A stretch of DNA of 64,000 nt from Actinophytocola algeriensis (lineage in GTDB: Bacteria > Actinomycetota > Actinomycetes > Mycobacteriales > Pseudonocardiaceae). A program made the translations under genes and the position numbers. Each line of letters begins with the position of its first letter. The stretch's first letter is position 1. The DNA is taken from positions 62,001 through 126,000 of the forward strand of contig NZ_JACHJQ010000010.1 in the NCBI RefSeq assembly GCF_014203735.1. The letters are read 5' to 3'. The notes below the pieces were generated by a model, which ran no database searches, was not told the DNA's origin, and saw only the letters and a program-made list of their open reading frames with translations. Of the stretch, positions 31,721 to 45,700 are shown one piece after another.

Positions 31721-34700
31721 GACCGCCTTCAGCATGGTCAGCGCCTCGACGGGCTTGCCGTCCCGGACCGCGTCGACGAACAGCTTGCCGATGCCGTCAG
31801 CCGCCCCGACCTGGTCGGGGAGCTGGTCACGCAGCCACCGGGTGAGCCGGTTCGGGGTGGGGTGGTCGAAGATCGCGGTGGTGGGCAGCCGCAGCCCGCA
31901 CAGCTCGGTGAGCCTGTTGCGCAGCCGCACGGCGAGCAGCGAGTCGAAACCCATCTCCAGGAACTCGCGGTCCCGTTCGACGGTGGCGGCGTCCGGCAGT
32001 CCGAGTACCGACGCGGTGAGGTCCGCGACGACCTCACCCAGCACGCGGTCCTGCTCGGCGGGACCACGGCCGCGGAGCCTCCCGAGCAGGTCCTCGGCCG
32101 ACACCTCCGGCGCGCCGGCGGCGGCACGGCGCACGGGCGGCAGCAGACCCCGGAACAGGGGCGGCAGCTCGGCGTGGTCGCCCGCCCGCACGCGGAGCGC
32201 CACGACGTGCGGGTGCCCGGCGCTGACAGCGGCGTCGAACATCGCCAGGCCCTGCTCGGGCTCCAGCACGGCCATGCCGCCACGCAGTGCGTTCGCCATG
32301 CCGGGCCCCGCCCACGGACCCCACGCGATCGACACCGCGGGCAGGCCGAGCCCGTGGCGGTGGGCGGCGATCGCGTCGAGGCAGGCGTTGGCGGCGGCGT
32401 AGTTGGCCTGGCCGGGGCTGCCGAGCACACCGGCGACCGACGAGTACAGGACGAACCCGGCGAGGTCGCGGTCGCGAGTGGCTTCGTGGAGGTGCCACGC
32501 ACCGTCCACTTTGGGCGCCAGCACGGTGTCGAACCGTTCGGGTGTCATCGCCTCGACCACGCCGTCGTCGAGGACTCCGGCGGTGTGCACGACCGCGGTC
32601 AGGTCCTCGATGCCCGCGACGAGCGCGTGCACGGCGTCCCGGTCGGTCATGTCGCACGCGACGACCGACACGTCCGCGCCCAGCTCCGCCAACTCGGCGG
32701 CGCCGGCCGCGGCCAGGCCGCGGCGGCTCGCGAGGACGAGCCGGTGGCCCCGGGCTGCGAGGTGCCGGGCGAGGACGGCACCGAGTCCGCCCGTGCCGCC
32801 GGTGATGAGAACGGTGCCGTCCCACGGCCACGGTTCGTCCGCTGTGGACAATGGGGCGAGGCGGACGACCTCGGCGACGCCGTCACGGATCCGGAGTTGT
32901 GGTTCACCGACGGGCAGTTCGGCGGGGAACGGCTGTGCGGGATCGAGGTCGACCAGGACGAACCGGTCCGGGTGTTCGGCCTGCGCGGCCCGCACCAGGC
33001 CCTGCACGGCGGCAGCGGCGGGATCGTCTCCGCAGGTGGTGAACACGAACCGGGACGCGCTGAACCGGTCGTCGTCGAGTGCCTCGCGCACGATCGCGAG
33101 CGCGCGGGTGGTGGCGGCGCGGACCGCTCCGGGCCCGCCCGAGGGCACGGGAACGAGGACGAGTTCGGGCGCCGGTCCTGGTCCGAGCTCGTCGTACGCG
33201 ACCGGGCTGGGCACGGGTACCACCGGGCCGTCGGCGGGCACCCAGTCCACGCGCAGCAGCGAGCGGCGGCGGGCCGGGGGCCGGACGGCGGCGGCACGCA
33301 GGACCAGAGTGTCGATCTCGAACACCGGGTTGTCCCGGGTGTCGGTGGCGGACAGGGCGATGCCGTCGGCACCCTCGGTCCAATGGATGCGCAGCACGGT
33401 CGCGCCGGTCGCGTGCAGTCGCACGCCGTGCCACGAGAAGGGCAGCAGCCCTCGGCCGGGCTCGCCGTCGACGAACGCGGCGGCCTGCACGGCGGCGTCG
33501 AGCAGCGCGGGGTGGACGCCGTAGGCGGCGTCGCGGGCCTGTTCGGGCAGCACGACCTCGCCAAAGTACTCGCTGCCGCGCCGCCACACGGCGGTCAGGC
33601 CCTGGAACACCGGCCCGTAGCCGGTGCCGCTCTCGGCGAGCGTCGCGTAGAACCCGTCGATGTCCACTGTGGACGCTCCGGGTGGTGGCCACTCCCCCAT
33701 ACCCTCCGGGACGGGCGAGGTGTCGGAGTCCAGGACCCCGGTGGCGTGCTGGGTCCACGCTTCCTCGAGCGCGCCGGCGGGCCGGGAGTACACGCCGACC
33801 TCGCGGCGGCCGTGGTCGTCCGCCGCGCCGACGAGCACCTGGACCGCGACGCGGGACCGTGCGTCGAGCGGGAGCGGCGCGGGCAGGGTCAGCTCGGCGA
33901 TCCGGTCACAGCCCACCTGGTCGGCCGCGCGCAGCACGAGCTCGAGGAACCCGGTCGCGGGGAACAGGACCATGCCACCGACGGCGTGGTCGGCGAGCCA
34001 GGGGTGGGTGTCGAGGCCGATCCGGCCGGTGAGCACGGCGCCGCCGCCGTCGGCGAGGGACACCGCCGCGCCCAGCAGCGGGTGCCGCGGCGAGGACTGG
34101 CCGAGGCCGGCGGCGTCGGTGCGGTCGACCGGCCGCGGCCAGTAGCGGGTGCGTTCGAACGCCTGCGTCGGCAGGTCCACGGTGGGCACGTCGGGGAAGT
34201 AGTCGCGCCACGACACGGCCACCCCGGCGACGTGGAGGGTCGCGAGCGCGCGGACGACGGTGGTCTCCTCCGGCTCGTCGCGGCGCAGCACCGGCACGGC
34301 GAGCGCGTCCGGCACCGTCTCGGTGACCGCGGCGCACAGCGACGCGTCCGGCCCCAGCTCCACGAACCGGGTGACGCCCGCGTCGGCCAGTGCGCGGACC
34401 GCGTCGGCGAACCGGACCGGCTCCCGCACCTGGCGCACCCAGTAGCCGTCGGCGTCGAACCGGGCGTCCGGGGCGATCGTCGAGATCACCGGGAGGTCGC
34501 CGGCCTTGACCGTGATCCCGGCGATCGCGGCGGTGAGGTCGGCGAGCACCGGGTCCATCAGCGGCGAGTGGAAGGCGTGGTGCACGTCGAGCCGGGTGCA
34601 GCGGTGGCCGCGCGCCACCAGCGCGGCGACGGTCCTCGTCACCTCGTCCTCGGTACCGGACAGCACCACGGCGTCGGGCCCGTTGACCGCGGCGACCGCG

Positions 34701-36718
34701 ACACCGTTGCCCAGCAGGGGAAGCACGGTCTCCTCGGCGGCGCGGACGGCGACCATCGCGCCGCCCTCGGGCAGCGCGGCCATCAGCCGGGCCCGCGCGG
34801 ACACGAGCGTGCACGCGTCGGCCAGCGACAGCATCCCGGCGACGTGCGCGGCGGCGACCTCACCGACCGAGTGGCCGACGAGCAGGTCGGGCCGCACACC
34901 CCAGGACTCGAACAGCCGGTACAGCGCCACTTCCAGCGCGAACAGCGCCGGCTGTGCCCAGCCGGTGTCCCTCGGGTCGCCGTCGGTGCACACGACCACG
35001 CCCAGTTCGGCGGCCACGACGTCGTACGCGGCCGCGAACACCGGGTACCGCTCGTACAACTCGCGGCTCATGCCGAGCCGCTGGGCGCCCTGCCCGGCGA
35101 ACACGAACGCGACACGCCCGTCGCCGACGACACCACGCGCGATCTCGACGGGGTCACCCGCGAGGACGACCGCGCGGTGTTCCAGCGCGGACCGTTCGGT
35201 GGCGAGCGACAACCCGACCCGCACGGGATCCACTCCCGGGGCGGCGGCGAGCACCCTGTCCCGCTGGGCGTCCAGTCCACGCGCGGACCGCGCCGACAGC
35301 ACCCACGGGACAACACCTGAACTGGGCGCGGGTTCGGGAATCTCCTCGACCGGGGCCTGCTCCAGGATCACGTGCGCGTTGGTGCCGCTGATCCCGAACG
35401 ACGACACCCCCGCACGCCGGGGCCTGCCCGTGTCCGGCCAGTCGACCGCGTCGGCCAGTACCTCGACCGCGCCCGCCGACCAGTCCACGTGGGACGACGG
35501 CGTGTCCACGTGCAACGTCCTCGGCGCGACGCCGTGCCGCATGGCCTGCACCATCTTGATCACTCCGGCGGCGCCCGCCGCGGCCTGCGTGTGCCCGAGG
35601 TTCGACTTGACCGACCCGAGCAGCAGCGGGGTTTCGCGGTCCTGGCCGTAGGTGGCGAGCAGCGCGTGCGCCTCGATCGGGTCGCCGAGCGTGGTGCCCG
35701 TGCCGTGCGCCTCCACGACGTCCACATCGGACGGTGACAACCCGGCGGACGCGAGCGCGGACCGGATGACCCGTTGCTGCGACGGCCCGTTCGGCGCGGT
35801 CAGCCCGTTGGAGGCGCCGTCGGAGTTCACGGCGGAGCCGCGCAGCACCGCGAGCACGCGGTGGCCGTTGCGCCGCGCGTCGGACAGCTTCTCCAGCACC
35901 AGGACCCCGGCGCCCTCGGACCAGCCGGTGCCGTCGGCGGCGTCGGCGAAGGACTTGCAGCGGCCGTCGGCGGCGAGCACGCCCTGCCGGGAGAACCCGG
36001 CGAAGCGCAGTGCGGTGGACATGACGGTCACGCCACCGGCGAGCGCGAGCGTGCACTCCCCCGCCCGCAGCGCGTGCGCGGCCACGTGCATCGCGACGAG
36101 CGACGACGAGCACGCGGTGTCGACGGTCATCGCGGGTCCCTCGAGCCCGAACGCGTACGCGACCCGGCCGGCGAGGACGCTGGCGGCGACGCCGGTGCCC
36201 GCGTGCGCGTCGGTGTCGTCGGCCGACATCAGGACCAGGTTGGCGTAGTCCTGGCCGTCGGTGCCCGCGAACACCCCGGTGCGGCTGCCGCGCAGCGATG
36301 CCGGGCCGATGCCGGCGCGTTCGAGGGCCTCCCACGCGGTCTCCAGCATGAGCCGCTGCTGCGGGTCCATGGCGAGCGCCTCGTGCGGGGAGATCCCGAA
36401 GAACGCGGCGTCGAAGTCGGCGACGCCGTCCACGAACCCGCCTTCGAGGGTCGTGGACGTGCCGCGCCCCGCACCGCTGAGGGTGTCGAGGTCCCAGCCG
36501 CGGTCGGCGGGGAACGGGCCGATGGCGTCGCGGCCCTGCGCGACGAGGTCCCACAGGTCCTCCGGGGATCGCACTCCGCCGGGGAAGCGGCAGGCCATGC
36601 CGACGATCGCCACCGGCTCGTGCCTGCCGGACTCGGCCTCGGCGAGCCGCCTGCGGGTCTCGTGCAGGTCCGCGGTCACCCACTTGAGGTAGTCGACGAG
36701 GTTGCGGTCCTCCGCCAT
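30974..36718 (-). CDS. PKS-Z: final module with thioesterase, KS-AT-DH-KR-ACP-TE
   Basis: Performs the last extension and releases the macrolactone (1914 residues). Order: class 1a-type docking helix ([20 protein letters not shown]) that suits the PKS-Y tail, KS (Cys203 in DTACSSS), AT (GHSVGE and HAFH, malonyl), DH ([10 protein letters not shown] and LLDAAVQ, complete), KR ([20 protein letters not shown]-type), ACP (GFDSLL) and TE. A C2=C3 double bond next to the lactone carbonyl is predicted. The start ATG (36716-36718) has AGGAAGGG seven bases upstream, 29 bases after the PKS-Y stop. The KS carries a 103-bp stretch identical to PKS-C. Coding DNA of the TE shifts towards G/T-ending codons. 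It faces the P450 gene tail to tail. Confidence 0.96.
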   Translation of the reverse strand: MAEDRNLVDYLKWVTADLHETRRRLAEAESGRHEPVAIVGMACRFPGGVRSPEDLWDLVAQGRDAIGPFPADRGWDLDTLSGAGRGTSTTLEGGFVDGVADFDAAFFGISPHEALAMDPQQRLMLETAWEALERAGIGPASLRGSRTGVFAGTDGQDYANLVLMSADDTDAHAGTGVAASVLAGRVAYAFGLEGPAMTVDTACSSSLVAMHVAAHALRAGECTLALAGGVTVMSTALRFAGFSRQGVLAADGRCKSFADAADGTGWSEGAGVLVLEKLSDARRNGHRVLAVLRGSAVNSDGASNGLTAPNGPSQQRVIRSALASAGLSPSDVDVVEAHGTGTTLGDPIEAHALLATYGQDRETPLLLGSVKSNLGHTQAAAGAAGVIKMVQAMRHGVAPRTLHVDTPSSHVDWSAGAVEVLADAVDWPDTGRPRRAGVSSFGISGTNAHVILEQAPVEEIPEPAPSSGVVPWVLSARSARGLDAQRDRVLAAAPGVDPVRVGLSLATERSALEHRAVVLAGDPVEIARGVVGDGRVAFVFAGQGAQRLGMSRELYERYPVFAAAYDVVAAELGVVVCTDGDPRDTGWAQPALFALEVALYRLFESWGVRPDLLVGHSVGEVAAAHVAGMLSLADACTLVSARARLMAALPEGGAMVAVRAAEETVLPLLGNGVAVAAVNGPDAVVLSGTEDEVTRTVAALVARGHRCTRLDVHHAFHSPLMDPVLADLTAAIAGITVKAGDLPVISTIAPDARFDADGYWVRQVREPVRFADAVRALADAGVTRFVELGPDASLCAAVTETVPDALAVPVLRRDEPEETTVVRALATLHVAGVAVSWRDYFPDVPTVDLPTQAFERTRYWPRPVDRTDAAGLGQSSPRHPLLGAAVSLADGGGAVLTGRIGLDTHPWLADHAVGGMVLFPATGFLELVLRAADQVGCDRIAELTLPAPLPLDARSRVAVQVLVGAADDHGRREVGVYSRPAGALEEAWTQHATGVLDSDTSPVPEGMGEWPPPGASTVDIDGFYATLAESGTGYGPVFQGLTAVWRRGSEYFGEVVLPEQARDAAYGVHPALLDAAVQAAAFVDGEPGRGLLPFSWHGVRLHATGATVLRIHWTEGADGIALSATDTRDNPVFEIDTLVLRAAAVRPPARRRSLLRVDWVPADGPVVPVPSPVAYDELGPGPAPELVLVPVPSGGPGAVRAATTRALAIVREALDDDRFSASRFVFTTCGDDPAAAAVQGLVRAAQAEHPDRFVLVDLDPAQPFPAELPVGEPQLRIRDGVAEVVRLAPLSTADEPWPWDGTVLITGGTGGLGAVLARHLAARGHRLVLASRRGLAAAGAAELAELGADVSVVACDMTDRDAVHALVAGIEDLTAVVHTAGVLDDGVVEAMTPERFDTVLAPKVDGAWHLHEATRDRDLAGFVLYSSVAGVLGSPGQANYAAANACLDAIAAHRHGLGLPAVSIAWGPWAGPGMANALRGGMAVLEPEQGLAMFDAAVSAGHPHVVALRVRAGDHAELPPLFRGLLPPVRRAAAGAPEVSAEDLLGRLRGRGPAEQDRVLGEVVADLTASVLGLPDAATVERDREFLEMGFDSLLAVRLRNRLTELCGLRLPTTAIFDHPTPNRLTRWLRDQLPDQVGAADGIGKLFVDAVRDGKPVEALTMLKAVAALRPTFANPAELAELPAPVVLAEGSSEPRLICVSSPVLAGGVHQYVQIAAQFRGARKVVALPLPGFGPGEPLPATAEAATRVVAESVLDATDGAPFVLVGHSTAGVIAAAAAGLLEHNWGVRPAGVALLDTLSLRYSAGDSTDYIGMVEQVMARFDLDEGMTDSTRLSAMAWWLNRLPDMVVHSSGAPKVLLRCGSADLPPEQRDLLGPGDQVMPLDADHYSLAREHADRTAAALETWLREAVPSGV
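35710..35812 (-). repeat. 103-bp exact repeat in KS of PKS-Z (partner 8971-9073)
   Basis: Identical base for base to 8971-9073 in PKS-C module 2. The first differing base on either side is at 35709 and 35813, with more scattered matches beyond. See the partner entry for what it encodes. Confidence 0.9.
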
Positions 36719-36747
36719 CGCGATGCCCTTCCTGTGCTCGTGCCGGG

Positions 36748-39700
36748 TCAGCCGCGTGCCCGGCCGAGCTCGTTGTCGATGAAGTCGAGGATGTCGTCGG
36801 TGCTCGCCGCCGAGAACCGGTCGGCGACGCGGCCGTTCTCCTCCTGGCGGTGCACGCCGGCGAGCAGCCGGGTCAGCCGGGCCGCGACCCCGCCGCGGGT
36901 CACGTCGTCGAGGTCCGCGGTCGCGAGGTTCGCCTCGATGCGGTCCAGTTCGGCGAGCAGCGTGCCTGCTGGGCTCGCGGTCACCTCGTCGCCGGACAGC
37001 TCGGTGAGCAGGTGGTCGGCGAGGGCGGCCGGGGTGGCGTGGTCGAACACCATGGTGGCCGCCATCCGCAGCCCGGTGGCCGAGGTGAGCCGGTTGCGCA
37101 GTTCGACCGCGGTCAGCGAGGTGAACCCGAGTGCCTGGAACTCGCGCTCGGGTCGGATCTCCCTGGCCGAACCGTGGCCGAGCACGGCGGCGGCCGACTC
37201 CCGCACCAGGTCGAGCAGGAACCGGCGCCGGTCCTCGCCACGCAGCGCGGCGAACCGGCCCGTGACATCGGCCTGTGCGGCGGCGTCGGGCCGGGCGGCG
37301 CGGTGCAGGCCGCGCAGGATCGCGGGCACCTCGCCGGGTGCGGGGCCCGACGGCACGAGCAGCGGTACGAGGAGCGCGTGCCCGGTGCCGGTCGCGGTGT
37401 CGAACAGCGCGAGGCCCTGCTCGACGCCGATCCGCCGGAGCCCGGTTCCGTCGGCGCTCATGCCTTCGGCCCACGCGCCCCACGCGAGCGAGGTCGCGGG
37501 CAGGCCGAGGCTGTGGCGGTGGGCGGCGAGCCCGTCGAGGTAGGTGTTGGCGGCCGCGTAGTTGGCCTGGCCGGGGCTGCCCATCACACCGGCGACCGAC
37601 GAGTACAGCACGAACCCGGCGAGGTCGCGGCCCTCGGTCGCCTCGTGGAGGTGCCACGCCGCGTCGACCTTGGGCCGCAGCACGGCGTCGAGTCGTTCGG
37701 GTGTCAGGGATGCCAGGACGCCGTCGTCGAGCACACCGGCCGCGTGCACGACGGCCGTCAGGTCGTCGATCCCGCCGACGAGCGCGTGTACGGCGTCCCG
37801 GTCGCGGACGTCGCAGGCGGTGACGGTGACGTCGGCGCCGAGCCCGGTCAGCTCCTTCTCCAGGTCGGCGGCGCGGGGCGCGTCCGGTCCACGCCTGCTG
37901 ACGAGGACGAGGCGGCGCTGGCCGCGGGCGGCGAGGTGCCGGGCCAGGACAGCGCCCAGCCCGCCGGTGCCGCCCGTGATCAGCACGCTGCCGTCCCGGT
38001 CCCAGGTGCGTGGCGTGGTGAGCACGAGCTTGCCGGTGTGCTTGGCCTGGCTCATGAACCGGAACGCCTCGGGTGCGCGGCGCACGTCCCACGACCGCAC
38101 GGGCAGCGGCCGGATCTCGCCGCGTGCGAACAGGTCCAGCAGCTGCGCGAGGAGTTCGCGGACGCGGTCCGGTCCGGCGTCGGCGAGGTCGAACGCCCGG
38201 TAGGTGCCGTCGACCGTGGCGGGGTCGCGCAGGTCGGTCTTGCCCATCTCCAGGAACCGGCCGCCCGGGGCCAGCAGCCGGAGCGAGGCGTCGACGAACT
38301 CACCGGTGAGCGAGTTCAGGACCACGTCCATCCGCGTACCACCGAACGCCTGCTCGAAGTCGAGCGTGCGGGAGGACGCGATGTGGTCGTCGGCCACCCC
38401 GAGGTCTCGGAGCGTGTCCCACTTGGACCCACTCGCGGTGGCGAACACCTCGGCGCCGAGGTGGTGTGCGAGCTGGATGGCCGCCATGCCGACACCACCG
38501 GCACCCGCGTGCACCAGGACCTTGTCGCCCGCCCGCACGGAGCCGAGGTCGGTCCACGCGTACAGGGCGGTCAGAAACACCAGCGGCACCGACGCGGCGG
38601 TCTCGTCCGACCAGCCGTCGGGGATCACGGCGAGCACGCGTTCGTCCGGTGCGACAGCTGTCGACGCCATGCCGCCCGGCACGATGCCCATCACGCGGTC
38701 ACCGGGTCGCAGCGTGCGGGCTTCCGGGCCGACCTCGACGACCACACCGGCCGCTTCGGCGCCCAGGGCCCCGGCGGCGCCGGGGTACATGCCGAGCGTG
38801 TTGAGGACGTCCCGGAAGTTGACACCCGCCGCGGTGACCCGCAGCCGGACCTCCGCGCCCCGCAACGGTTCCTCGGTCGCGGGGACGAGCGCGAGGTTGT
38901 CGACGCTGCCGCGTTCCGGCGCGTCGAGCCGCCACGGACCGGGTGGCGGCACCAGCTCACCGGCGTCGGCGCGCCTGCCGAGCCGGGCGACCGTGGCGAC
39001 GCCGTCGCGGACCCGCACCTGCGGCTCGTCGTGCAGCACCGGCAACGCGACCGCGACGTCCACATCGGACTCGATGTCGACGAGCGCGAACCGGCCCGGG
39101 TGCTCGGACCGCGCGGACCGCACCAGGCCGTGCACCACGGACTCGGCGACCGCGCCGCGCGTGAGGACCACGAGCTGGCCGTCGCGATCGTCGGTCAGCC
39201 AGTCGTGCAGTACGGCGAGTGTCCGCGCGGCCAGGTCGCGGGTGGCGGCGGGCCCGTCGCCGTCCGCGGTCGCGGCCCACAGGACGACGTCGGCCGGGGG
39301 CAGGTCGGCGAGCGTCGCGGCGCGGGCACCGGGGACGCCGCCGAGACCGGTGCCGAGCACGGCGACCGTCCTCGGCGCGACCGGTTCGGTCGTGGTGGCA
39401 GGCCAGTCGACGGTGAACAGGGCGTCGGTGGACACGGTCGCCGCGGGCACGTCGGTGACCACCCGGTCGCGCAGTGCCCGCACCGACAGCACGGGGTGTC
39501 CGGCCGGGTCGGCGGCCTCGATGCTGACGGACTCCCCGTGTTCGACGAGCCGCACCCGCAACGCGGACGCGCCACCCGCGTGCAGCGACACGCCCTCCCA
39601 CGCGAACGGCAACCGCATCGCGCCGTCCGTGGGCCGGGTCGCGAGCAGCGCGTGCAGTACCGAGTCCAGCAGCGCCGGGTGCAGCGCGAACGCGCCCGCG

Positions 39701-42700
39701 TCGTCCGCGACCGCCTGCGGCAGCGCGACCTCGGCGAACAGCTCGCCTTCGCGGCGCCACACCGCACGCAGACCGTGGAAAGCCGGTCCGTAGCCGAACC
39801 CCGCGTCGGCGAACCGGTCGTAGCAGCCGGTCAGGTCCACCGTCTCGGCGTCCTCCGGCGGCCACGCGAACACCGTCGGCGGGACGCCGTCGGCGCTCAA
39901 CGTGCCGGTGGCGTGCATGGTCCACTGTGCATGGTCGTCCGGTCGCGAGTGGATACTCACGATGTGGTCGCCGGTGGCGACGCGGACCTGCACCTGCACG
40001 CCCTGGTCCGGCACCACGAGCGGCGCGAGCAGCATCAGCTCCTCGACGACCGAACGCCCCACCTCGTCACCCGCTCGGACCGCCAGTTCGAGCAGGCCGG
40101 TCGCGGGCGCCAGAACAGTGCCGCCGACCCGGTGTTCGGCGAGCCACGGCTGGGTGGCGGGTGAGAGCCGTCCGGTCAGCACCACCCCGGAGCCGTCAGC
40201 GAGCGGCACCGCGGCGCCGAGCAGCGGGTGCCCGGCCGCGGTGAGCCCGAGCCCGGCCGCGTCCGCACCACGCTGTCCCGGCTTGGGCCAGTACCGCTCG
40301 TGCTGGAACGCGTACGTCGGCAGGTCCACTGTGGACGCGCCGGTGCCGTCGAACCAGGCGCGCCAGTCGATGCGGACACCGGTGACGTGCAGCGCGCCGA
40401 GCGCGTGGAGGATCGCGATCTCCTCCGGCCGGTCGGCACGCAGTGCGGGCACCGCGACCGCGCCGGCGGGCAGCACGTCGAGCGCGGCCGCGCACAGCGG
40501 ACCGTCCGGGCCCAGCTCCAGCGCGGCCGTCACCCCGGCACCGGCCAGGCCCTGCAGCGCGTCGGCGAACCGGACCGGGTGCCGGACCTGCGTGACCCAG
40601 TAGTCGGCGGTCCGGAACTCGGGCCCCGCGGGCGCGCCGGTCACCGTGGACACGATCGGGATGGCCGGTTCGCCGAAGGTGATGCCGTCGAGCGCGCGAG
40701 CGAACTCGGCGAGCATCGGTGCCATCAGCGGGGAGTGGAACGCGTGGCTGACGTCGAGGCGCCTGGTGCGGCGGCCGCGGGCGGCGAGGATCGCGGCCAG
40801 CTCGGCGACGGGCGCCTCTTCCCCCGCGATCACGACCGCGTCGGGGCCGTTGACGGCGGCGATCGCGACGCCGTCGGTGAGCAGCGCGGTGACCTCGTGC
40901 TCGGTGGCGGCAACGGCGATCATCGCGCCACCGGGCGGCAGGGCCCGCATCAGGCGGGCCCGCGCGCCGACCAGCGCGCACGCGTCGGACAGGGACAGGA
41001 CCCCGGCGACGTGGGCGGCGGCGATCTCGCCGACGGAGTGCCCGACGAGCTGGTCCGGGACGACGCCCCACGACTCGACGAGCCGGTACAGGGCGACCTC
41101 GATCGCGAACAGCGCGGGCTGCGCCCAGCCGGTGTCACGCGCATCGACGTCCTCACGCCACACGGGTTCGCCGAGCTCGGCGACGACCTCGTCGAACGCG
41201 GCCGCGAAGGCGGGGTACCGCGCGTAGAGGCCGCGGCCCATGTCGAGCCGTTGCGATCCCTGGCCGGAGAACAGGAACGCGAGCTTGCCGTCCGCCACCA
41301 CACCGCGGGCCACCTCGACCGTGCCGTCCTCGGCCGGGAGCAGGACGGCGCGGTGCTCGAACGCGGTGCGGGTGGTGGCGAGCGAGTACGCGGTGTCCAC
41401 TGTGGCGTGTGTGGGCAGCTGGTCGAGCTGGGCCTGGAGCGCGGCCTCGGTGCGGCCGGAGACCAGCAGCGGCACCAGGATCTCGGCAGGGGCCGTCCGG
41501 TCGGCGGCGGGGGCGGCCTGTTCGAGGATGACGTGCGCGTTGGTGCCGCTGACCCCGAACGACGACACGGCGGCGCGGCGGGCCCGGTCGACCGGTGGCC
41601 ACTCGGTCCGCTCGGTCAGCGGTGCCACGGCGCCGGATTCCCAGTCCACGTGCGTGGACGGGGTGTCGATGTGCAGGGTCCTCGGCGCGACGCCGTGGTT
41701 CAGCGCCTGCACCATCTTGATCACGCCGGCGACCCCGGCCGCGGCCTGCGTGTGCCCGAGGTTCGACTTGACCGACCCGAGGAGCAGCGGTGTCTCCCGG
41801 TCACGGCCGTAGGTCGCGAGGAGGGCCTGTGCCTCGATCGGGTCCCCGAGCCGCGTGCCGGTGCCGTGTGCCTCGACGACGTCCACGTCGGACGAGGTGA
41901 GCCGCGCGTTGGCGAGCGCCTGGCGGATCACGCGTTGCTGCGAGGGCCCGTTGGGCGCGGTCAACCCGTTGGACGCGCCGTCGGAGTTCACCGCCGACCC
42001 GCGGACCACCGCCAGCACGCGGTGCCCGTTGCGTTCGGCGTCGGAGAGCCGTTCCAGCACCAGCACCCCGGCGCCCTCTGACCAGCCGGTGCCGTCGGCG
42101 GCGTCCGAGAACGCCTTGCAGCGCCCGTCGCCCGCGAGCCCGCCCTGCTTGGCGAACTCGAGGAACGGTGCGGGTGAGGACAGCACGGACACGCCACCGG
42201 CGAGCGCGAGGGAGCACTCGCCGAGCCGCAGCGCCTGCATCGCCAGGTGCAGCGCGACGAGCGACGACGAACACGCCGTGTCCACGGTGACCGCGGGACC
42301 CTCCAGCCCGAGTGCGTAGGCGACGCGACCGGAGATCACGCTCGCGGTGGTGCCGGTCATGACGAAGCCCTCGGCGGACGCGCCGAGCAGGGTCGCGTAG
42401 TCGGCGTCGGCGGCACCGAGGTACACGCCGGTCGCCGTACCCGCGAGGGAGCGCGGGTCGAGCCCGGCGCGTTCGACCGCCTCCCACGCGACCTCCAGCA
42501 CCACGCGCTGCTGGGGGTCCATGGCGACGGCCTCGCGCGGGGAGATGCCGAAGAACGCGGCGTCGAAGTCGGCGGCGTCGTGGAGGAACCCACCGCGGGC
42601 CGCGGCATGGTCGCCGACCTGCCAGCCGCGGTCGGCCGGGAAGCCGGTGATCGCGTCGCGTTCGGCGAGCACGAGGTCCCACAGGTCCTCCGGGGACCGC

Positions 42701-42749
42701 ACGCCGCCGGGGTAGCGGCAGCTCATGCCGACGATGACGACCGGGTCGT
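36748..42749 (-). other. PKS-Y module 2: KS-AT(malonyl)-DH-ER-KR-ACP
   Basis: KS active site DTACSSS at about 42261-42283. AT: GHSVGE (about 41026-41043) and HAFH (about 40731-40751). [12 protein letters not shown], complete. [16 protein letters not shown] and [22 protein letters not shown] and QANYAAAN. The ACP reads LGFTSL (Thr3907-Ser3908): the carrier Ser is kept but the nearly invariant Asp of the DSL motif is Thr. The docking tail follows at 36748-36850. Module edges are approximate. Confidence 0.88.
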
Positions 42750-45700
42750 CGGTGCGGGCCGTCGCGACGGGCGCGACCGGTTTCCCGGCGGTGTCGCCCA
42801 GTTCGCCGAGCAGGAAACCGGCCAGTACGGCGGGGTTCGGGTAGTCGAACACCAGCGTCGCGGGCAGGCGCAGACCGGTGGCGGCGGCGAGCCGGTTGCG
42901 CAGCTCGACCGCGGTGAGCGAGTCGAAGCCCTGGTCGCGGAACTCCTGACGGGACCCGACGGCATCGGCCGACGGGTGGCCGAGCACGGCGGCCGCCTCG
43001 GCGCGGACGAGGTCGGTGAGAAACCCGTCGCGATCGGCGGCCCGCATCCCGGCAAGCCGGGCGGTGAGGTCCGCTTGGGCGGCGGTGGTCGTGTTGCCCG
43101 CGGTGCGCCTGCCGGCGCGGACCAGGTCCCGCAGCATCGGCGGGACCGCGGTGGTGGGCACGCCCGCAGCGGCGACGACCAGGGAGCGGTCGGTGGCGGC
43201 GGCGGGCACCATGCCCGCAGTGGCGACCACGAGGGCCTGGTCGGTGGCGGTGGCGGCGTCGAACAGCGCGAGGCCCTGCTTGGCGCCGAGGCGGGCGACG
43301 CCGTGGCTGTCGGCTCGGCGCAGGTCGGTGGCGGTGAGTGCTCCCGTCATGCCGTGTTCCTGTTCCCACGGTCCCCAGGCCAGGGACGTGGCGGGCAGGC
43401 CGAGGTCGCGCCGGTGGGCGGCGAGCGCGTCGAGGAACGTGTTGGCCGCTGCGTAGCTCGCCTGACCAGGGCTGCCCATGACGCCCGCGGCAGACGAGTA
43501 GAGCACGAACGCGGCCAGGTCGCGGCCCTCGGTCGCCTCGTGGAGGTGCCAGGCGCCGTCCGCCTTGGGGCGCAGCACGGTGTCGAGCCGCTCCGGGGTC
43601 AGCGACTCGAGGACACCATCGTCGACGACGCCGGCCGTGTGGACGACGGCGGTGAGGTCGTCGATCCCGCCGACGAGCTCGTGCACGGCGTCCCGGTCGG
43701 ACACGTCGCACGCGACGACCGACACCTCGGTGCCCAGTTCGGCGAGTTCCTCCCCGAGCGCGAGGGCGCCGGGCGCGTCGGGGCCACGGCGGCTCGCCAG
43801 CACGACGCCGCGCTGCCCTCGGCCTGCCAGGTGGCGGGCGAGCAACCCGGCGAGTCCGCCGGTGCCGCCGGTGATCAGCACGGTGCCGTCCCGGTCCCAG
43901 GTGCGTGGCGTGGTGAGCACGAGCTTGCCGGTGTGCTTGGCCTGGCTCATGAACCGGAACGCCTCCGCCGCGCGGCGCACGTCCCAGGTGCGCAGCGGCA
44001 GCGGGCGGAGGTCACCCGCGGCGAACAGCGACCCCAGCACGTCGAACAGCTCGCCGATGCGATGCGGTCCGGCTTCGACGAGGTCGAACGCCCGGTAGGT
44101 GCCGTCGACCGTGGCGGGGTCGCGCAGGTCGGTCTTGCCCATCTCCAGGAACCGGCCGCCCGGGGCCAGCAGCCGGAGCGAGGCGTCGACGAACTCACCG
44201 GTGAGCGAGTTCAGGACCACGTCCATCCGCGTACCACCGAACGCCTGCTCGAAGTCGAGCGTGCGAGACGACGCGATGTGGTCGTCGGCCACCCCCAGCT
44301 CCCGCAGCGTCTCCCACTTGGACTCACTCGCGGTGGCGAACACCTCCGCACCCAACCAGTGCGCGAGCTGGATGGCCGCCATACCGACACCACCGGCACC
44401 CGCGTGCACCAAAACCTTGTCACCGGGCCGCACGGAGCCGAGGTCGGTCCACGCGTACAGGGCGGTCAGGAACACCAGCGGCACCGACGCCGCCGTCTCG
44501 TCGGTCCAGTCGTCGGGCACCGCCGTCAGCAGTCGTTCGTGCGGCACGACCGCCTCCGCGGCCATCCCGCCGGGCACGACGCCCATCACGCGGTCGCCGG
44601 GCGCGACCGTGCACACGTCCTGGCCGACCTCGACGACCACGCCCGCCGCCTCGGCACCCAGCGCCCCGACCTCGCCCGGGTACATGCCGAGCGCGGTCAG
44701 GACATCCCGGAAGTTCACCCCCGCGGCCGTGACCCGAAGCCGGACCTCGTTACCCCGCAACGGTTCCCGCTCGGCCGGTGTGAGGGTGAGGCCGTCGAGG
44801 CTGCCGCCCGCACCGGGTTCGAGTCGCCACGGCCCGTCCGGCACCGTGAGTTCCCCGGCAGGCAGCCGGGACAGGCGCGGCACGCGGGCGGCGCCGTCCC
44901 GGACCAGCACCTGCGGTTCGTCGTGCAGCAGCGGCACGGCCACCGCGAGGTCGGCATCGGTTTCCGTGTCCACCAGCGCGAACCGGCCGGGGTGCTCGGA
45001 CTGCGCGGACCGCACGAGCCCCCACACCGCGGCGGCACCGAGATCAGCGCCGGTGACGGCACCGCGGGTCACGAACGCCAACTGGGACGCCGCGAACCGG
45101 TCGTCGGCGAGGAAGTCCTGGATCAGGCCGAGCACGCGGGCGGTGACCGCACGCGTGTCGGCGGGGTCGCCGCCGGATACCGGCACCGCCACCACGTCGG
45201 TGGGTGTGCCGTCGGGCAGCCCGTCGACCACCGCCGCCGACCGGTCGGCTCCGGTGACCGGGGGCGCGACCGGCCAGTCCACGCGGAACATCGCGTCCCG
45301 CACCCCAGGGGGCGCGGTCACCTGCCGCGTGGGGGCGCGCAGCACGAGCGACTCCACGGAGATCACCGGCGCGCCCTGGCTGTCCACGGCCGACAGCGCC
45401 GCACCGCGTTCGTCACCGGTCCAGCGGACCCGCAGCGCGGACGCGCCGGACGCGTGCAGGCTCACGCCGCGCCACGAGAACGGCATCAGGTTCCGGCCCT
45501 CGTTGGCGTCCAGGAACGCGCTCGCCTGCAGTGCCGCGTCCAGCAGTGCCGGGTGCAGGCCGAAATCGCCCGCCTCCTGGCTGCGGCTCGCGAGCCGCTC
45601 GGGCAGCGCGAGGTCCGCGACGATCTCCCCGGCGCCGCGCCACACCGACCGCAGGCCGCGGAACACCGGCCCATACACGAGGCCGTTGTCCGCGAGGGTG

